A stretch of DNA of 6,716 nucleotides, from assembly GCA_030151745.1 (NCBI GenBank), contig JASLDA010000034.1, positions 1 to 6,716 of the forward strand, read 5' to 3'. The position numbers and the translations under genes were made by a program. This DNA comes from Chitinophagaceae bacterium. GTDB lineage: Bacteria; Bacteroidota; Bacteroidia; Chitinophagales; Chitinophagaceae. Shown piece by piece: positions 1 to 5,461 of this stretch; the stretch's first letter is position 1, and each line of letters opens with the position of its first letter. The notes beneath the pieces are model-generated. The model had not been told where the DNA came from. It saw only the letters and a program-made list of their open reading frames with translations, and did no database searches.

Positions 1-836
1 GCATGTCCATACCCCCGGATACGGTTAGTAAGCCCCTGGACTCGGCGCAGCGGATCGCGATCAAGACTGCGTCCAAGACCCGGAAACCTATAGTAAAAGC
101 TCCCGAGCAAAACCCGGTAAACGCATCCGAGATCCAGGAGGCCCTGCAGGCCACCCGGCGCCCGCAGCAGGGCGACTCCACCGCGCCCCGTTATTACATC
201 GGGTACAAGCACGTAAGGATCTGGAGCGATTCGTTGCAAGGTGTTTGCGACAGCATCTCGTATTCTGCGCGGGATTCGGTGCTGAAGATGATGCAGCGGC
301 CGGTAGCCTGGAGCCGCGAAAGCCAGATCTCCGGAGATACCATCCTGCTCTTCAACGACAGCAGCCGCATCAAGCGGCTGTATATTCCGGCAAATTCCCT
401 GATCGTTTCCCGCTCCGGTCCGGAGAAAGCCGATATCTACGACCAGGTACAGGGCAAGACCCTGAACGCCTATTTCAAGGAAAAGAACCGGATCGACCAT
501 ATGATCGTATTCCCGGCGGCCGAGAGCATCTATTACCCGAAAGACGACAGCGGGGGCTATCTGGGCGTGAACCAGGCCGAGAGCGAGCGCATGAAAGTCT
601 TCTTCGGGGAAGGAAAGATCCGCCGGATCATCTTCGAGCAGGAAGTAAAGCAAAAAATGTCCCCGCTCGATAAGGTGGCGCTGCCCACGATGCGCCTGAG
701 CCGCTTTCAATGGCTTCAGAGCATCCGCCCCAAATCGAAGGAAGAACTATTCCCTGCCGAAGCGCCCAGGCCTGAAGCCCGGCCGGAGAATATTCCCGGG
801 CGCGGCGCAGATGCGAAAGATAAAGGCCGGAAGTAG
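1..836 (+). CDS. OstA/LptA-like outer-membrane biogenesis protein, C-terminal part (5' truncated by window)
   Basis: The reading frame is open to the left edge. The first ATG in the window (position 3) opens a Pro/Lys/Thr/Gln-rich stretch of about 60 residues that looks like an interdomain linker, so I think the true start lies upstream. Numbering from that Met, residues about 66-137 (YIGYKHVRIWSDSLQ, then GDTILLFNDSSRIKRLYI) and 146-222 (YDQVQGKTLNAYFKEKNRI, ESIYYPKDD, GYLGVNQAES) have the repeating beta-strand character of OstA/LptA-type domains. They match what I recall of Bacteroidota OstA-like proteins, including the late FQWLQSIRPKSKEELF segment (235-250). The last 25 or so residues are a Pro/Arg/Lys-rich, probably disordered tail. 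OstA/LptA domains normally bind lipopolysaccharide in the periplasm during transport. That role is inferred from the family, and no signal peptide can be checked because the N-terminus is missing. Aspartate kinase follows after 36 nt on the same strand. Confidence 0.8.
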   Translation, partial: MSIPPDTVSKPLDSAQRIAIKTASKTRKPIVKAPEQNPVNASEIQEALQATRRPQQGDSTAPRYYIGYKHVRIWSDSLQGVCDSISYSARDSVLKMMQRPVAWSRESQISGDTILLFNDSSRIKRLYIPANSLIVSRSGPEKADIYDQVQGKTLNAYFKEKNRIDHMIVFPAAESIYYPKDDSGGYLGVNQAESERMKVFFGEGKIRRIIFEQEVKQKMSPLDKVALPTMRLSRFQWLQSIRPKSKEELFPAEAPRPEARPENIPGRGADAKDKGRK

Positions 837-872
837 AGGCTCATTCAACAATTCTCAAATCATCCTCCAAAA

Positions 873-2141
873 ATGCAGGTTTATAAATTCGGCGGGGCAT
901 CGATCGCTACCCCGGAACGGATGAAGGCGCTTCTCCCTATTATCCGGGATACGCGGGGCGCGCTCGTCGTGGTAGTCTCGGCGATGGGCAAGACCACCAA
1001 TGCGCTCGAGGAAGTCGTTAAGGCTGCCTGCGCCGGAGACAAGCAGAAGGCGCATGAGCTCGTAGCGGCGCTGGAGCAGCAGCACCTGGACTACGCCGGC
1101 GCGGTCCTGAGCCCCGAAGGCCTGAAACGCGCCGCGGACGAGCTGGCCGTTTTCTTCACAGAGCTGCAATGGGCGGTGGACGATGCCGACCCTGCGCGGT
1201 TCGATTACAGCTACGACCAGATCGTTTGCATGGGCGAGCTGCTCAGCACGCGCCTGTTCGCATTCTTCCTGGAGGAAAGCAGTCCCGGCAATACCTGGAT
1301 CGACGTCCGCCAGGTGATCCGCACCGACGACGCGTGGAGGGATGCGAAAGTGGATATGGCGTTCAGCGCCGAACGTTCCCGGGAGATTATCCAACCGCTG
1401 CTCGACAGCGGCCGGCGCGTGGTTACGCAGGGCTTTATCGGCTCGACGGACAACAATGAAAGCGTGACCCTGGGCCGGGAAGGCTCCGATTATACGGCCG
1501 CCCTGCTGGCCGCCATGCTCGGGGCGGAAAGCGTCACGATCTGGAAGGACGTGGCCGGACTGCGCAACGCAGATCCGCGCCTGTTCCCGAATACCGTGCA
1601 GATCCCGGAGATAACCTATCACGAGGTGATCGAAATGGCCTATTACGGAGCCCAGGTCATACACCCCAAGACCATCAAGCCACTGCATAATGCCGGTATT
1701 CCCCTGTACGTGAGATGTTTCCTGGACCAGGACGAGAAAGGCACGGTGATCCGCGCCGGCGAAGCAGAGATCGCCTACCCGCCGATCATCGTCTGGAAGC
1801 GGGAGCAGGTGCTGCTGCAGGTAACGACGCTGGACTTTTCATTCATCACGGAAGATGCGCTGCGCGATCTCTACGATACGTTCGCACGGCTCCGCGTAAA
1901 GATCAATATGATCCAGAACGCCGCGATCTCTTTCATCGCCTGCGTCGACGACCGTCCCGAAAAGATATTCGCCGTCATAGAGGCCCTGGAGAAGAACTAC
2001 CGCATCCGCCGCAACGAGGGTGTCAGCCTGCTGACCATCCGCCACTATACACCGGAGATCCTGTTCGGGCTTACCATGAACAAGACCGTGCTCCTCGAGC
2101 AGAAGACCCGCTCGACGGTACAGGTGGTTGTAATGGACTAG
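873..2141 (+). CDS. lysC: Aspartate kinase, monofunctional (422 aa)
   Basis: This enzyme phosphorylates L-aspartate with ATP, the first step toward lysine (via diaminopimelate), threonine, methionine and isoleucine. The N-terminal amino-acid kinase domain starts with KFGGAS (5-10), followed by VSAMGKTTN (35-43). GREGSDYTAA (201-210), WKDVAG (224-229), ADPR (233-236) and EMAYYGAQVIHP (254-265) are the expected aspartate kinase signatures. The C-terminal portion from about 308 looks like ACT regulatory domains (for example TTLDFSF at 318-324 and LRVKINMIQNAAISFI at 340-355), which usually give allosteric feedback by end-product amino acids. No homoserine dehydrogenase domain is fused, and the length fits a monofunctional enzyme. 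The ATG at 873 is chosen because KFGG must lie close to the N-terminus. It is preceded by AAAA rather than a Shine-Dalgarno motif, as is usual in Bacteroidota. The symbol lysC is used generically; which end product regulates it cannot be told from the sequence. Confidence 0.95.
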   Translation: MQVYKFGGASIATPERMKALLPIIRDTRGALVVVVSAMGKTTNALEEVVKAACAGDKQKAHELVAALEQQHLDYAGAVLSPEGLKRAADELAVFFTELQWAVDDADPARFDYSYDQIVCMGELLSTRLFAFFLEESSPGNTWIDVRQVIRTDDAWRDAKVDMAFSAERSREIIQPLLDSGRRVVTQGFIGSTDNNESVTLGREGSDYTAALLAAMLGAESVTIWKDVAGLRNADPRLFPNTVQIPEITYHEVIEMAYYGAQVIHPKTIKPLHNAGIPLYVRCFLDQDEKGTVIRAGEAEIAYPPIIVWKREQVLLQVTTLDFSFITEDALRDLYDTFARLRVKINMIQNAAISFIACVDDRPEKIFAVIEALEKNYRIRRNEGVSLLTIRHYTPEILFGLTMNKTVLLEQKTRSTVQVVVMD

Positions 2142-2200
2142 CTTATGCGGAGGTTGGTGTTCTGCCGATGACCGCCTTGAGCGCCACAGGTATGTACTAG

Positions 2201-2230
2201 CTAAGCCCCGTGTGGAGCGCGAGGCTCTAG
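2201..2230 (-). other. Small hairpin at the 3' end of queE in the convergent gap
   Basis: On the minus strand, AGCCTCG (2226-2220) pairs with CGGGGCT (2210-2204) with one G-U wobble. CTA (2230-2228) can pair with TAG (2203-2201) across one bulged base, and the loop is 9 nt. The structure overlaps the queE stop codon (2227-2229). No T-tract follows, so it is not a standard intrinsic terminator. It may mark or protect the 3' end of the queE message, or be chance in GC-rich DNA. The rest of the 85-nt spacer between the aspartate kinase and queE stops (2142-2226) shows nothing else I can name. Confidence 0.3.
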
Positions 2231-2865
2231 GGTATATTGATGTACTTGTGCGTCTGCAGGGAGAGCCTCCACTGCGGATGAGCCTGGATATAATCGATGA
2301 TCAGCGGCGTCACCTGCTCCCTCCGGCTCCACTCGGGGGCGAGGTAAAGCAGGCAGTCCGGTCCGGCCTGGGCCGCATGCTGCTCCGCCCAGGCAAAGTC
2401 CGATCTATGATAGATGACCACTTTCAGCTCCGAGGCCTTGCCCAGCGAGGCAGGGAGCGGCGCCTTGAACTTCTTCGGCGATAAGGTCACAAAATCCAGC
2501 TGACCGCTGAGCGCCGAGGAGCCCGAGGTCTCGATATGCGTGCGGAATCCTGCCGCTTTCAGCGCGGCGGTGAGCGGCCCCAGGTCGTGCATGGCCGGCT
2601 CTCCCCCCGTAATCACGGCGATACGCCCGGGATGCGCCGCGGCGCCGCTTACGATCTCCTGAACGGTCATCAGCGGGTGGGCTCCCGCATCCCAGCTCTC
2701 TTTCACGTCGCACCAGACGCAGCCCACGTCGCATCCGCCGAGCCGGATGAAATAAGCTGCCTGACCGGTGTACAGCCCTTCGCCCTGGAGCGTGTAGAAA
2801 TGCTCCATGACGGGATACGATACCATTTCGTCGGTTTTTTGCCTTGCTTCTTCCATCGCTTCCAT
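2227..2865 (-). CDS. queE: 7-carboxy-7-deazaguanine synthase, radical SAM (212 aa)
   Basis: QueE converts 6-carboxy-5,6,7,8-tetrahydropterin to 7-carboxy-7-deazaguanine, the ring-contraction step on the way to preQ0 and queuosine in tRNA. The protein shows the early LQGEG motif (26-30), then a CX3CX2C iron-sulfur motif (C45, C49, C52 in GGCDVGCVWCD), the SAM-binding GGEP (87-90), ETSG (112-115), SPK (129-131) and a C-terminal QTHKYINIP (204-212). All are typical of QueE, and the length is normal for this short radical SAM family. The ATG at 2865 has a GGAG about 10 nt upstream; the ATG at 2856 (Met4) is an alternative, since the first 17 or so residues are not conserved-looking. The gene starts 27 nt after the folD stop on the same strand, so the two are probably co-transcribed. 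No queC, queD or queF lies in the window. Confidence 0.93.
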   Translation of the reverse strand: MEAMEEARQKTDEMVSYPVMEHFYTLQGEGLYTGQAAYFIRLGGCDVGCVWCDVKESWDAGAHPLMTVQEIVSGAAAHPGRIAVITGGEPAMHDLGPLTAALKAAGFRTHIETSGSSALSGQLDFVTLSPKKFKAPLPASLGKASELKVVIYHRSDFAWAEQHAAQAGPDCLLYLAPEWSRREQVTPLIIDYIQAHPQWRLSLQTHKYINIP

Positions 2866-2892
2866 GCTGTGCTTCTCCGGCTGCCGCCGCGC

Positions 2893-3771
2893 TTATTTCG
2901 AAAGACCGACGCGGGCCTTCCAGGTGTTTTTCATCAGGCCGCAGATCGTCATCGGACCGACACCCTTGGGCACCGGCGTGATATAGGAGCATTTCGGGGC
3001 GACATTGTCAAAGTCCACATCCCCGACCAGGCGGCTGCCGCTCTTGCGCGTAGGGTCCGCGATCCGGTTGATGCCGACGTCGATCACGATAGCGCCTTCC
3101 TTCACCATATCGGCGGTCACGAACTTCGGCTGCCCGATCGCCGCCACGATCAGGTCGGCCTCCCGGCAGACGGCCGCCAGGTCTTTCGTCCGGCTGTGCG
3201 TGAGCGTTACGGTGGCGTTGCCGGTCTTCGTATTGCGGCTCAGCAATACGCTCATCGGCGTGCCCACGATATTGCTGCGGCCCACCACCACGGCGTTCAT
3301 TCCGGAAGGGTTTATCCCGTAGTGCTCCATGAGCAGCAGGATGCCGTAGGGCGTCGCCGGCAGGAAGGTATCCTGGCCCAGCACCATCCGGCCCTGGGAG
3401 ATCGGGTGGAAGCCGTCCACGTCCTTGGCCGGATTTATGGCATTGATGATGGCGTCGGAGGAAATATGCTTGGGCAGCGGCAATTGCACCAGGATGCCGT
3501 CCACTTCCGGATTCGCGTTCAGCTGCTGCACTTCGGCCAGGAGCGCCGCTTCGGAGATGGACGCGTCGAGCCGCACCATGGTCGAGCCGTAACCCAGCTC
3601 CTCGCAGGTCCGGACCTTGGAGCCCACGTACACCTGGGAGGCCGGATCTTCGCCCACCAGCACAGCCGCCAGGTGGGGCGCCCGCTTGCCGGAAGCGAGC
3701 CATGCCGCGGTATCCGCCTTGATCTGCTCTAGAATGTGCTTCGAAACTGCTGCGCCGTCGAGAATCTGCAT
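2893..3771 (-). CDS. folD: Bifunctional methylenetetrahydrofolate dehydrogenase / methenyltetrahydrofolate cyclohydrolase (292 aa)
   Basis: FolD interconverts 5,10-methylene-, 5,10-methenyl- and 10-formyl-tetrahydrofolate in the cytoplasm, supplying one-carbon units for purines and initiator fMet-tRNA. YVGSK (48-52) carries the expected catalytic Tyr and Lys. VQLPLP (95-100) and KDVDGF (116-121) supply the Gln and Asp of the active site. GRSNIVGTP (164-172) is the Rossmann dinucleotide-binding loop, and TPVPKGVGPMT (265-275) is the C-terminal FolD signature. I start at 3771, not at the upstream in-frame ATG (3873). The family begins at MQILDG, the 34 extra residues are translated from a terminator-like hairpin and promoter region, and the 3873 ATG lies inside the end of the NUDIX gene. 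A TACCTTTG box ends 6 nt before the chosen ATG, so the mRNA may be leaderless. It is probably the first gene of a folD-queE operon. Confidence 0.95.
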   Translation of the reverse strand: MQILDGAAVSKHILEQIKADTAAWLASGKRAPHLAAVLVGEDPASQVYVGSKVRTCEELGYGSTMVRLDASISEAALLAEVQQLNANPEVDGILVQLPLPKHISSDAIINAINPAKDVDGFHPISQGRMVLGQDTFLPATPYGILLLMEHYGINPSGMNAVVVGRSNIVGTPMSVLLSRNTKTGNATVTLTHSRTKDLAAVCREADLIVAAIGQPKFVTADMVKEGAIVIDVGINRIADPTRKSGSRLVGDVDFDNVAPKCSYITPVPKGVGPMTICGLMKNTWKARVGLSK

Positions 3772-3777
3772 AGGCTG

Positions 3778-3785
3778 CAAAGGTA
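3778..3785 (-). promoter_or_regulatory. Bacteroidota-type -7 promoter box (TACCTTTG) for folD
   Basis: The minus strand reads TACCTTTG, an exact match to the Bacteroidota -7 consensus TAnnTTTG, with only CAGCCT between it and the folD ATG. Because transcription in this phylum starts a few bases after the box, the start site should fall at or next to the ATG. No clear -33 TTTG is visible; the corresponding region is the terminator stem and T-tract of the gene upstream. Confidence 0.65.
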
Positions 3786-3791
3786 CTTCAT

Positions 3792-3844
3792 AAGAGAAAA
3801 GCCCGGTACGGCCGGTTGCATGGCCGGAGGCCTTAGCGCCGGGC
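3792..3844 (-). terminator. Intrinsic-terminator-like hairpin after the NUDIX gene
   Basis: Read on the minus strand, GCCCGG (3844-3839) pairs perfectly with CCGGGC (3806-3801) and is followed at once by TTTTCTCTT (3800-3792). The interior is also self-complementary (several GGCC and CCGG blocks), so a longer, imperfect GC-rich stem is likely. It begins 22 nt past the NUDIX stop codon and ends 6 nt before the folD promoter box. It would separate NUDIX transcription from folD. The T-run is interrupted by C, so efficiency is uncertain. Confidence 0.6.
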
Positions 3845-3866
3845 CTCCCGGGGCGCAGCGGAGCTG

Positions 3867-4502
3867 CTACCATTTATACCCGGCCTGCTGCAGCACTTCC
3901 CGTATCGCTTCGTAGCTCTTGAATATTACCGGACCCATATCCGCCTGCCTCACCCAGCGCACCTCGGTGATCGCTTCCTCTGCCTGGGGGATCAGCGCTT
4001 CGTCCTGCCTTCCCTGCATGGCATACCAGGCCGTCGTTTTCACGACCTTCTGGCCGTGCTGCGCATAGATGTGATATGTATCGCAGATCTTATGCTTCAG
4101 CTTGAGCCGCTTCAGGCCGGTTTCCTCCGCGACCTCGCGCACGGCGCAGGCATCCATGGGCTCGCCGTCGTCGCGCTTGCCTTTTGGCAGGTCCCAGCGG
4201 CCCCGGCGGTGGATCATCAGTACCCGGCCGCTCTCGTCCTCCACCACGCCGCCTGCTGCGTCGACCGGCTCGTACAGCTCGTGCAGGCCCCGAAGCAGCG
4301 CGTCGGGTGAAATATCCTCGATGATGGCCCCGAGTGTCCGCGGCTTGGCAAGGTGCTCGAACGCCATGCGATAGTTGCGGCTGAAAGCGCCCGTCAGGCT
4401 GAGGTAGCCGATGGCCTGGGGGTTGGCCGCTTTGTAGGATGTCGCGTCGGCGGTGAGTATGAGCGGCTTGTTGCAGTAATAGATCTTGCGGCTGAACGGC
4501 AT
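3867..4502 (-). CDS. NUDIX hydrolase with N-terminal extension (211 aa)
   Basis: The canonical Nudix box GX5EX7REUXEEXGU is complete: G108, E114, R122, E123, then VAEETGL (124-130), with the metal-binding glutamates present. NUDIX enzymes hydrolyse nucleoside diphosphates linked to another moiety. Here the substrate cannot be predicted, although LPKGKRDDGE before and within the box resembles general NTP or dinucleoside polyphosphate hydrolases. Residues 1-75 form an additional segment (KIYYCNKPLILT at 6-17) before the Nudix fold begins near DAAGGVVED (81-89). I recall Bacteroidota homologues with the same extension encoded beside pyrE, but its role is unknown to me. The gene is divergent from pyrE across 52 nt and is followed by a terminator-like hairpin. 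The start at 4502 is the first ATG of the frame and leaves a plausible short upstream region. Confidence 0.9.
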   Translation of the reverse strand: MPFSRKIYYCNKPLILTADATSYKAANPQAIGYLSLTGAFSRNYRMAFEHLAKPRTLGAIIEDISPDALLRGLHELYEPVDAAGGVVEDESGRVLMIHRRGRWDLPKGKRDDGEPMDACAVREVAEETGLKRLKLKHKICDTYHIYAQHGQKVVKTTAWYAMQGRQDEALIPQAEEAITEVRWVRQADMGPVIFKSYEAIREVLQQAGYKW

Positions 4503-4509
4503 GGGGCAG

Positions 4510-4517
4510 GGAATTTA
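4510..4517 (-). promoter_or_regulatory. Degenerate -7-like box (TAAATTCC) for the NUDIX gene
   Basis: On the minus strand TAAATTCC lies 7 nt before the NUDIX ATG, the same distance as the better boxes of folD (6 nt) and pyrE (8 nt). It keeps TAnnTT but ends CC rather than TG. I report it only because its position repeats the pattern; it could be chance. Confidence 0.25.
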
Positions 4518-4538
4518 GAGCGGCAACGGGGCTTGGCG

Positions 4539-4546
4539 TAATTTTG
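4539..4546 (+). promoter_or_regulatory. Bacteroidota-type -7 promoter box (TAATTTTG) for pyrE
   Basis: TAATTTTG matches TAnnTTTG exactly and is separated from the pyrE ATG at 4555 by the 8 bases CCGCCGCT. A weak -33 candidate, TTTA at 4514-4517, lies 21 nt upstream. The predicted transcription start is at or within a few bases of the ATG, giving a leaderless or nearly leaderless pyrE mRNA. No Shine-Dalgarno sequence is present in the 8-nt gap. Confidence 0.65.
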
Positions 4547-4554
4547 CCGCCGCT

Positions 4555-5190
4555 ATGAGCACACAAAAAGACTTCGCCTCCCGGCTGCTGCAAATTAAGG
4601 CGCTGCAGATTAATCCAGACAAACCCTATACCTGGGCCTCCGGCTGGCGCTCGCCCGTATATTGCGATAACCGCAAGGTGCTCTCTCACCCGCACCTCCG
4701 CGATTTCGTGAAAAGCGAGCTCGCCAATATGGTGCTCCAGCATTTTCCCGATGCCGAAGTCATCGCGGGGGTCGCCACCGCGGGCATCGCGCACGGCGTG
4801 ATGGCGGCCGACCTGCTGAAGCTGCCGTTCATTTATGTGCGTTCCAAGCCGAAGGAGCATGGCATGGGCAATCAGATCGAAGGAGAGCTGCAGCCCGGCC
4901 AGAAGGTCGTCGTCGTGGAGGATCTCGTAAGCACCGGCAAGAGCAGCCTGCAGGCCGTGGAGGCTATCCGCGCCGCCGGCGCGGAGGTGATCGGCATGTG
5001 CGGACTGTTTACCTACGCTTTCCCGGCGGCGTATGAAGCCTTTAAAGCCGCCGGCGTACCCCTGCATACCATTTCCGATTACAATGCGCTCATGGAGATC
5101 GCGGTAGAGCAGGGTATCGTAAAGGAGGAAGACCGTGTCACCCTGGCGCAATGGCGTACGGCACCCGAGCTTTGGGGGCGCAGCCTCTGA
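4555..5190 (+). CDS. pyrE: Orotate phosphoribosyltransferase (211 aa)
   Basis: PyrE joins orotate to PRPP to give orotidine 5'-monophosphate, the fifth step of de novo UMP synthesis, in the cytoplasm. The type I PRTase PRPP-binding motif is VVVVEDLVSTGKS (118-130). The flexible catalytic loop RSKPKEHGMGNQIEG (96-110) carries the expected Arg, Lys and His residues, and TWASGWRSPVYCDNR (26-40) is the N-terminal orotate-side signature. GVATAGIAHG (72-81) and a C-terminal segment ending ELWGRSL complete a full-length enzyme of normal size. There is no fused OMP decarboxylase. The gene has its own promoter-like box directly upstream and is divergent from the NUDIX gene, an arrangement I recall from other Bacteroidota. 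It is followed by a 271-nt non-coding spacer and so is probably monocistronic. Confidence 0.96.
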   Translation: MSTQKDFASRLLQIKALQINPDKPYTWASGWRSPVYCDNRKVLSHPHLRDFVKSELANMVLQHFPDAEVIAGVATAGIAHGVMAADLLKLPFIYVRSKPKEHGMGNQIEGELQPGQKVVVVEDLVSTGKSSLQAVEAIRAAGAEVIGMCGLFTYAFPAAYEAFKAAGVPLHTISDYNALMEIAVEQGIVKEEDRVTLAQWRTAPELWGRSL

Positions 5191-5253
5191 TTGCAGGGAT
5201 CTGCCTGAGACAAATCGTTGATCGGCCCCTTTTCTATGTCGTAATGAACTTCC

Positions 5254-5291
5254 TTTCATGTCATGGTGTCGGGGCGAACCACGACATGAAA
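5254..5291. repeat. Inverted repeat / hairpin downstream of pyrE
   Basis: TTTCATGTC (5254-5262) is perfectly complementary to GACATGAAA (5283-5291). After one A/C mismatch the stem continues with TGGT/ACCA, then TCG/CGA with one bulged G, closing a GGG loop. This makes a 38-nt hairpin of about 16 base pairs. It lies 63 nt beyond the pyrE stop. No T-run follows on either strand, so it is not a standard terminator. The 3' arm (ACGACAT, 5281-5287) can also pair with ATGTCGT at 5236-5242. It could be a 3'-end stabilising structure or a repeat-element end. Confidence 0.6.
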
Positions 5292-5313
5292 AACTCCGGG
5301 AGGCACTGCTTCG

Positions 5314-5369
5314 CCCTTCGACAAGCTCACCCTTCGACGGGCTCACCCTTCGACAGGCTCAGGGTGACA
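5314..5369. repeat. Three tandem 16-bp units with an inverted end (dispersed-repeat type)
   Basis: The unit CCCTTCGACAAGCTCA occurs at 5314-5329, with near-identical copies at 5330-5345 (GG for AA at unit positions 10-11) and 5346-5361 (AG). Directly after the third copy comes GGGTGACA. TCACCCT (5343-5349) and AGGGTGA (5361-5367) form a 7-bp stem with an 11-nt loop, and an equivalent TCACCCT at 5327-5333 offers an alternative partner. The sequence family CCCTTCGACAGGCTCAGGGTGACA is one I recall seeing dispersed between genes of many environmental bacterial genomes, in the manner of REP-type palindromes. That is memory, not a search. No ORF worth calling crosses it. Confidence 0.8.
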
Positions 5370-5461
5370 TGGGAAGGCGGCACGAGTTCCTTCTCACTCT
5401 TCTATAACGATCGCTGCACGTAGAGCAGCCCGGTTTATGCTTCGCGCGTGAAACATAAAAC

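Larger units (their letters stand above)
5191..5461. other. Non-coding spacer between pyrE and the prenyltransferase gene (271 nt)
   Basis: This is the longest gene-free stretch in the window. It contains the hairpin at 5254-5291 and the tandem repeat at 5314-5369. The remaining pieces (5191-5253 and 5370-5461) show no tRNA-like fold, no long T-run and no exact TAnnTTTG promoter box. The prenyltransferase promoter is therefore not identified; the last 20 bases before its ATG are A-rich, as expected for a Bacteroidota translation start. Confidence 0.6.

Noticed and set aside
855..1688. A 277-codon minus-strand open frame opposite the aspartate kinase gene.
   Set aside because: It lies inside a confidently identified kinase gene, has no motif, and is explained by GC-rich codon structure.
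2142..2200. Possible bidirectional terminator for aspartate kinase (GCGG...CCGC).
   Set aside because: The pairing is 4 bp with a loop of more than 20 nt and no T-run on the plus strand; this is not distinguishable from chance.
2536..3732. A 398-codon plus-strand open frame lying opposite queE and folD.
   Set aside because: It is fully antisense to two well-identified genes. Its translation is rich in His, Arg and Asp with no recognisable motif, as expected for shadow frames in GC-rich DNA.
3772..3873. An N-terminal extension of FolD starting at the in-frame ATG at 3873.
   Set aside because: The 34 extra residues would be translated from the terminator-like hairpin and the -7 box, and the ATG overlaps the end of the NUDIX gene. 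FolD proteins start at the MQILDG-like position.
5191..5235. A possible pyrE terminator just after the stop (GCAG/CTGC with a later CCCCTTTTC).
   Set aside because: The stem is only 4 bp and the T-run is about 20 nt away from it, so it does not have terminator geometry.
4090..5346. A 418-codon minus-strand open frame opposite pyrE that continues into the NUDIX gene in another frame.
   Set aside because: It overlaps two genes with intact catalytic motifs and also crosses the divergent promoter region and the repeat. Its composition is low-complexity Arg/His/Gly/Ala with no family resemblance.
5314..5369. The tandem 16-bp units as a possible CRISPR array.
   Set aside because: The units are directly adjacent with no spacers, only 16 bp long and only three in number.
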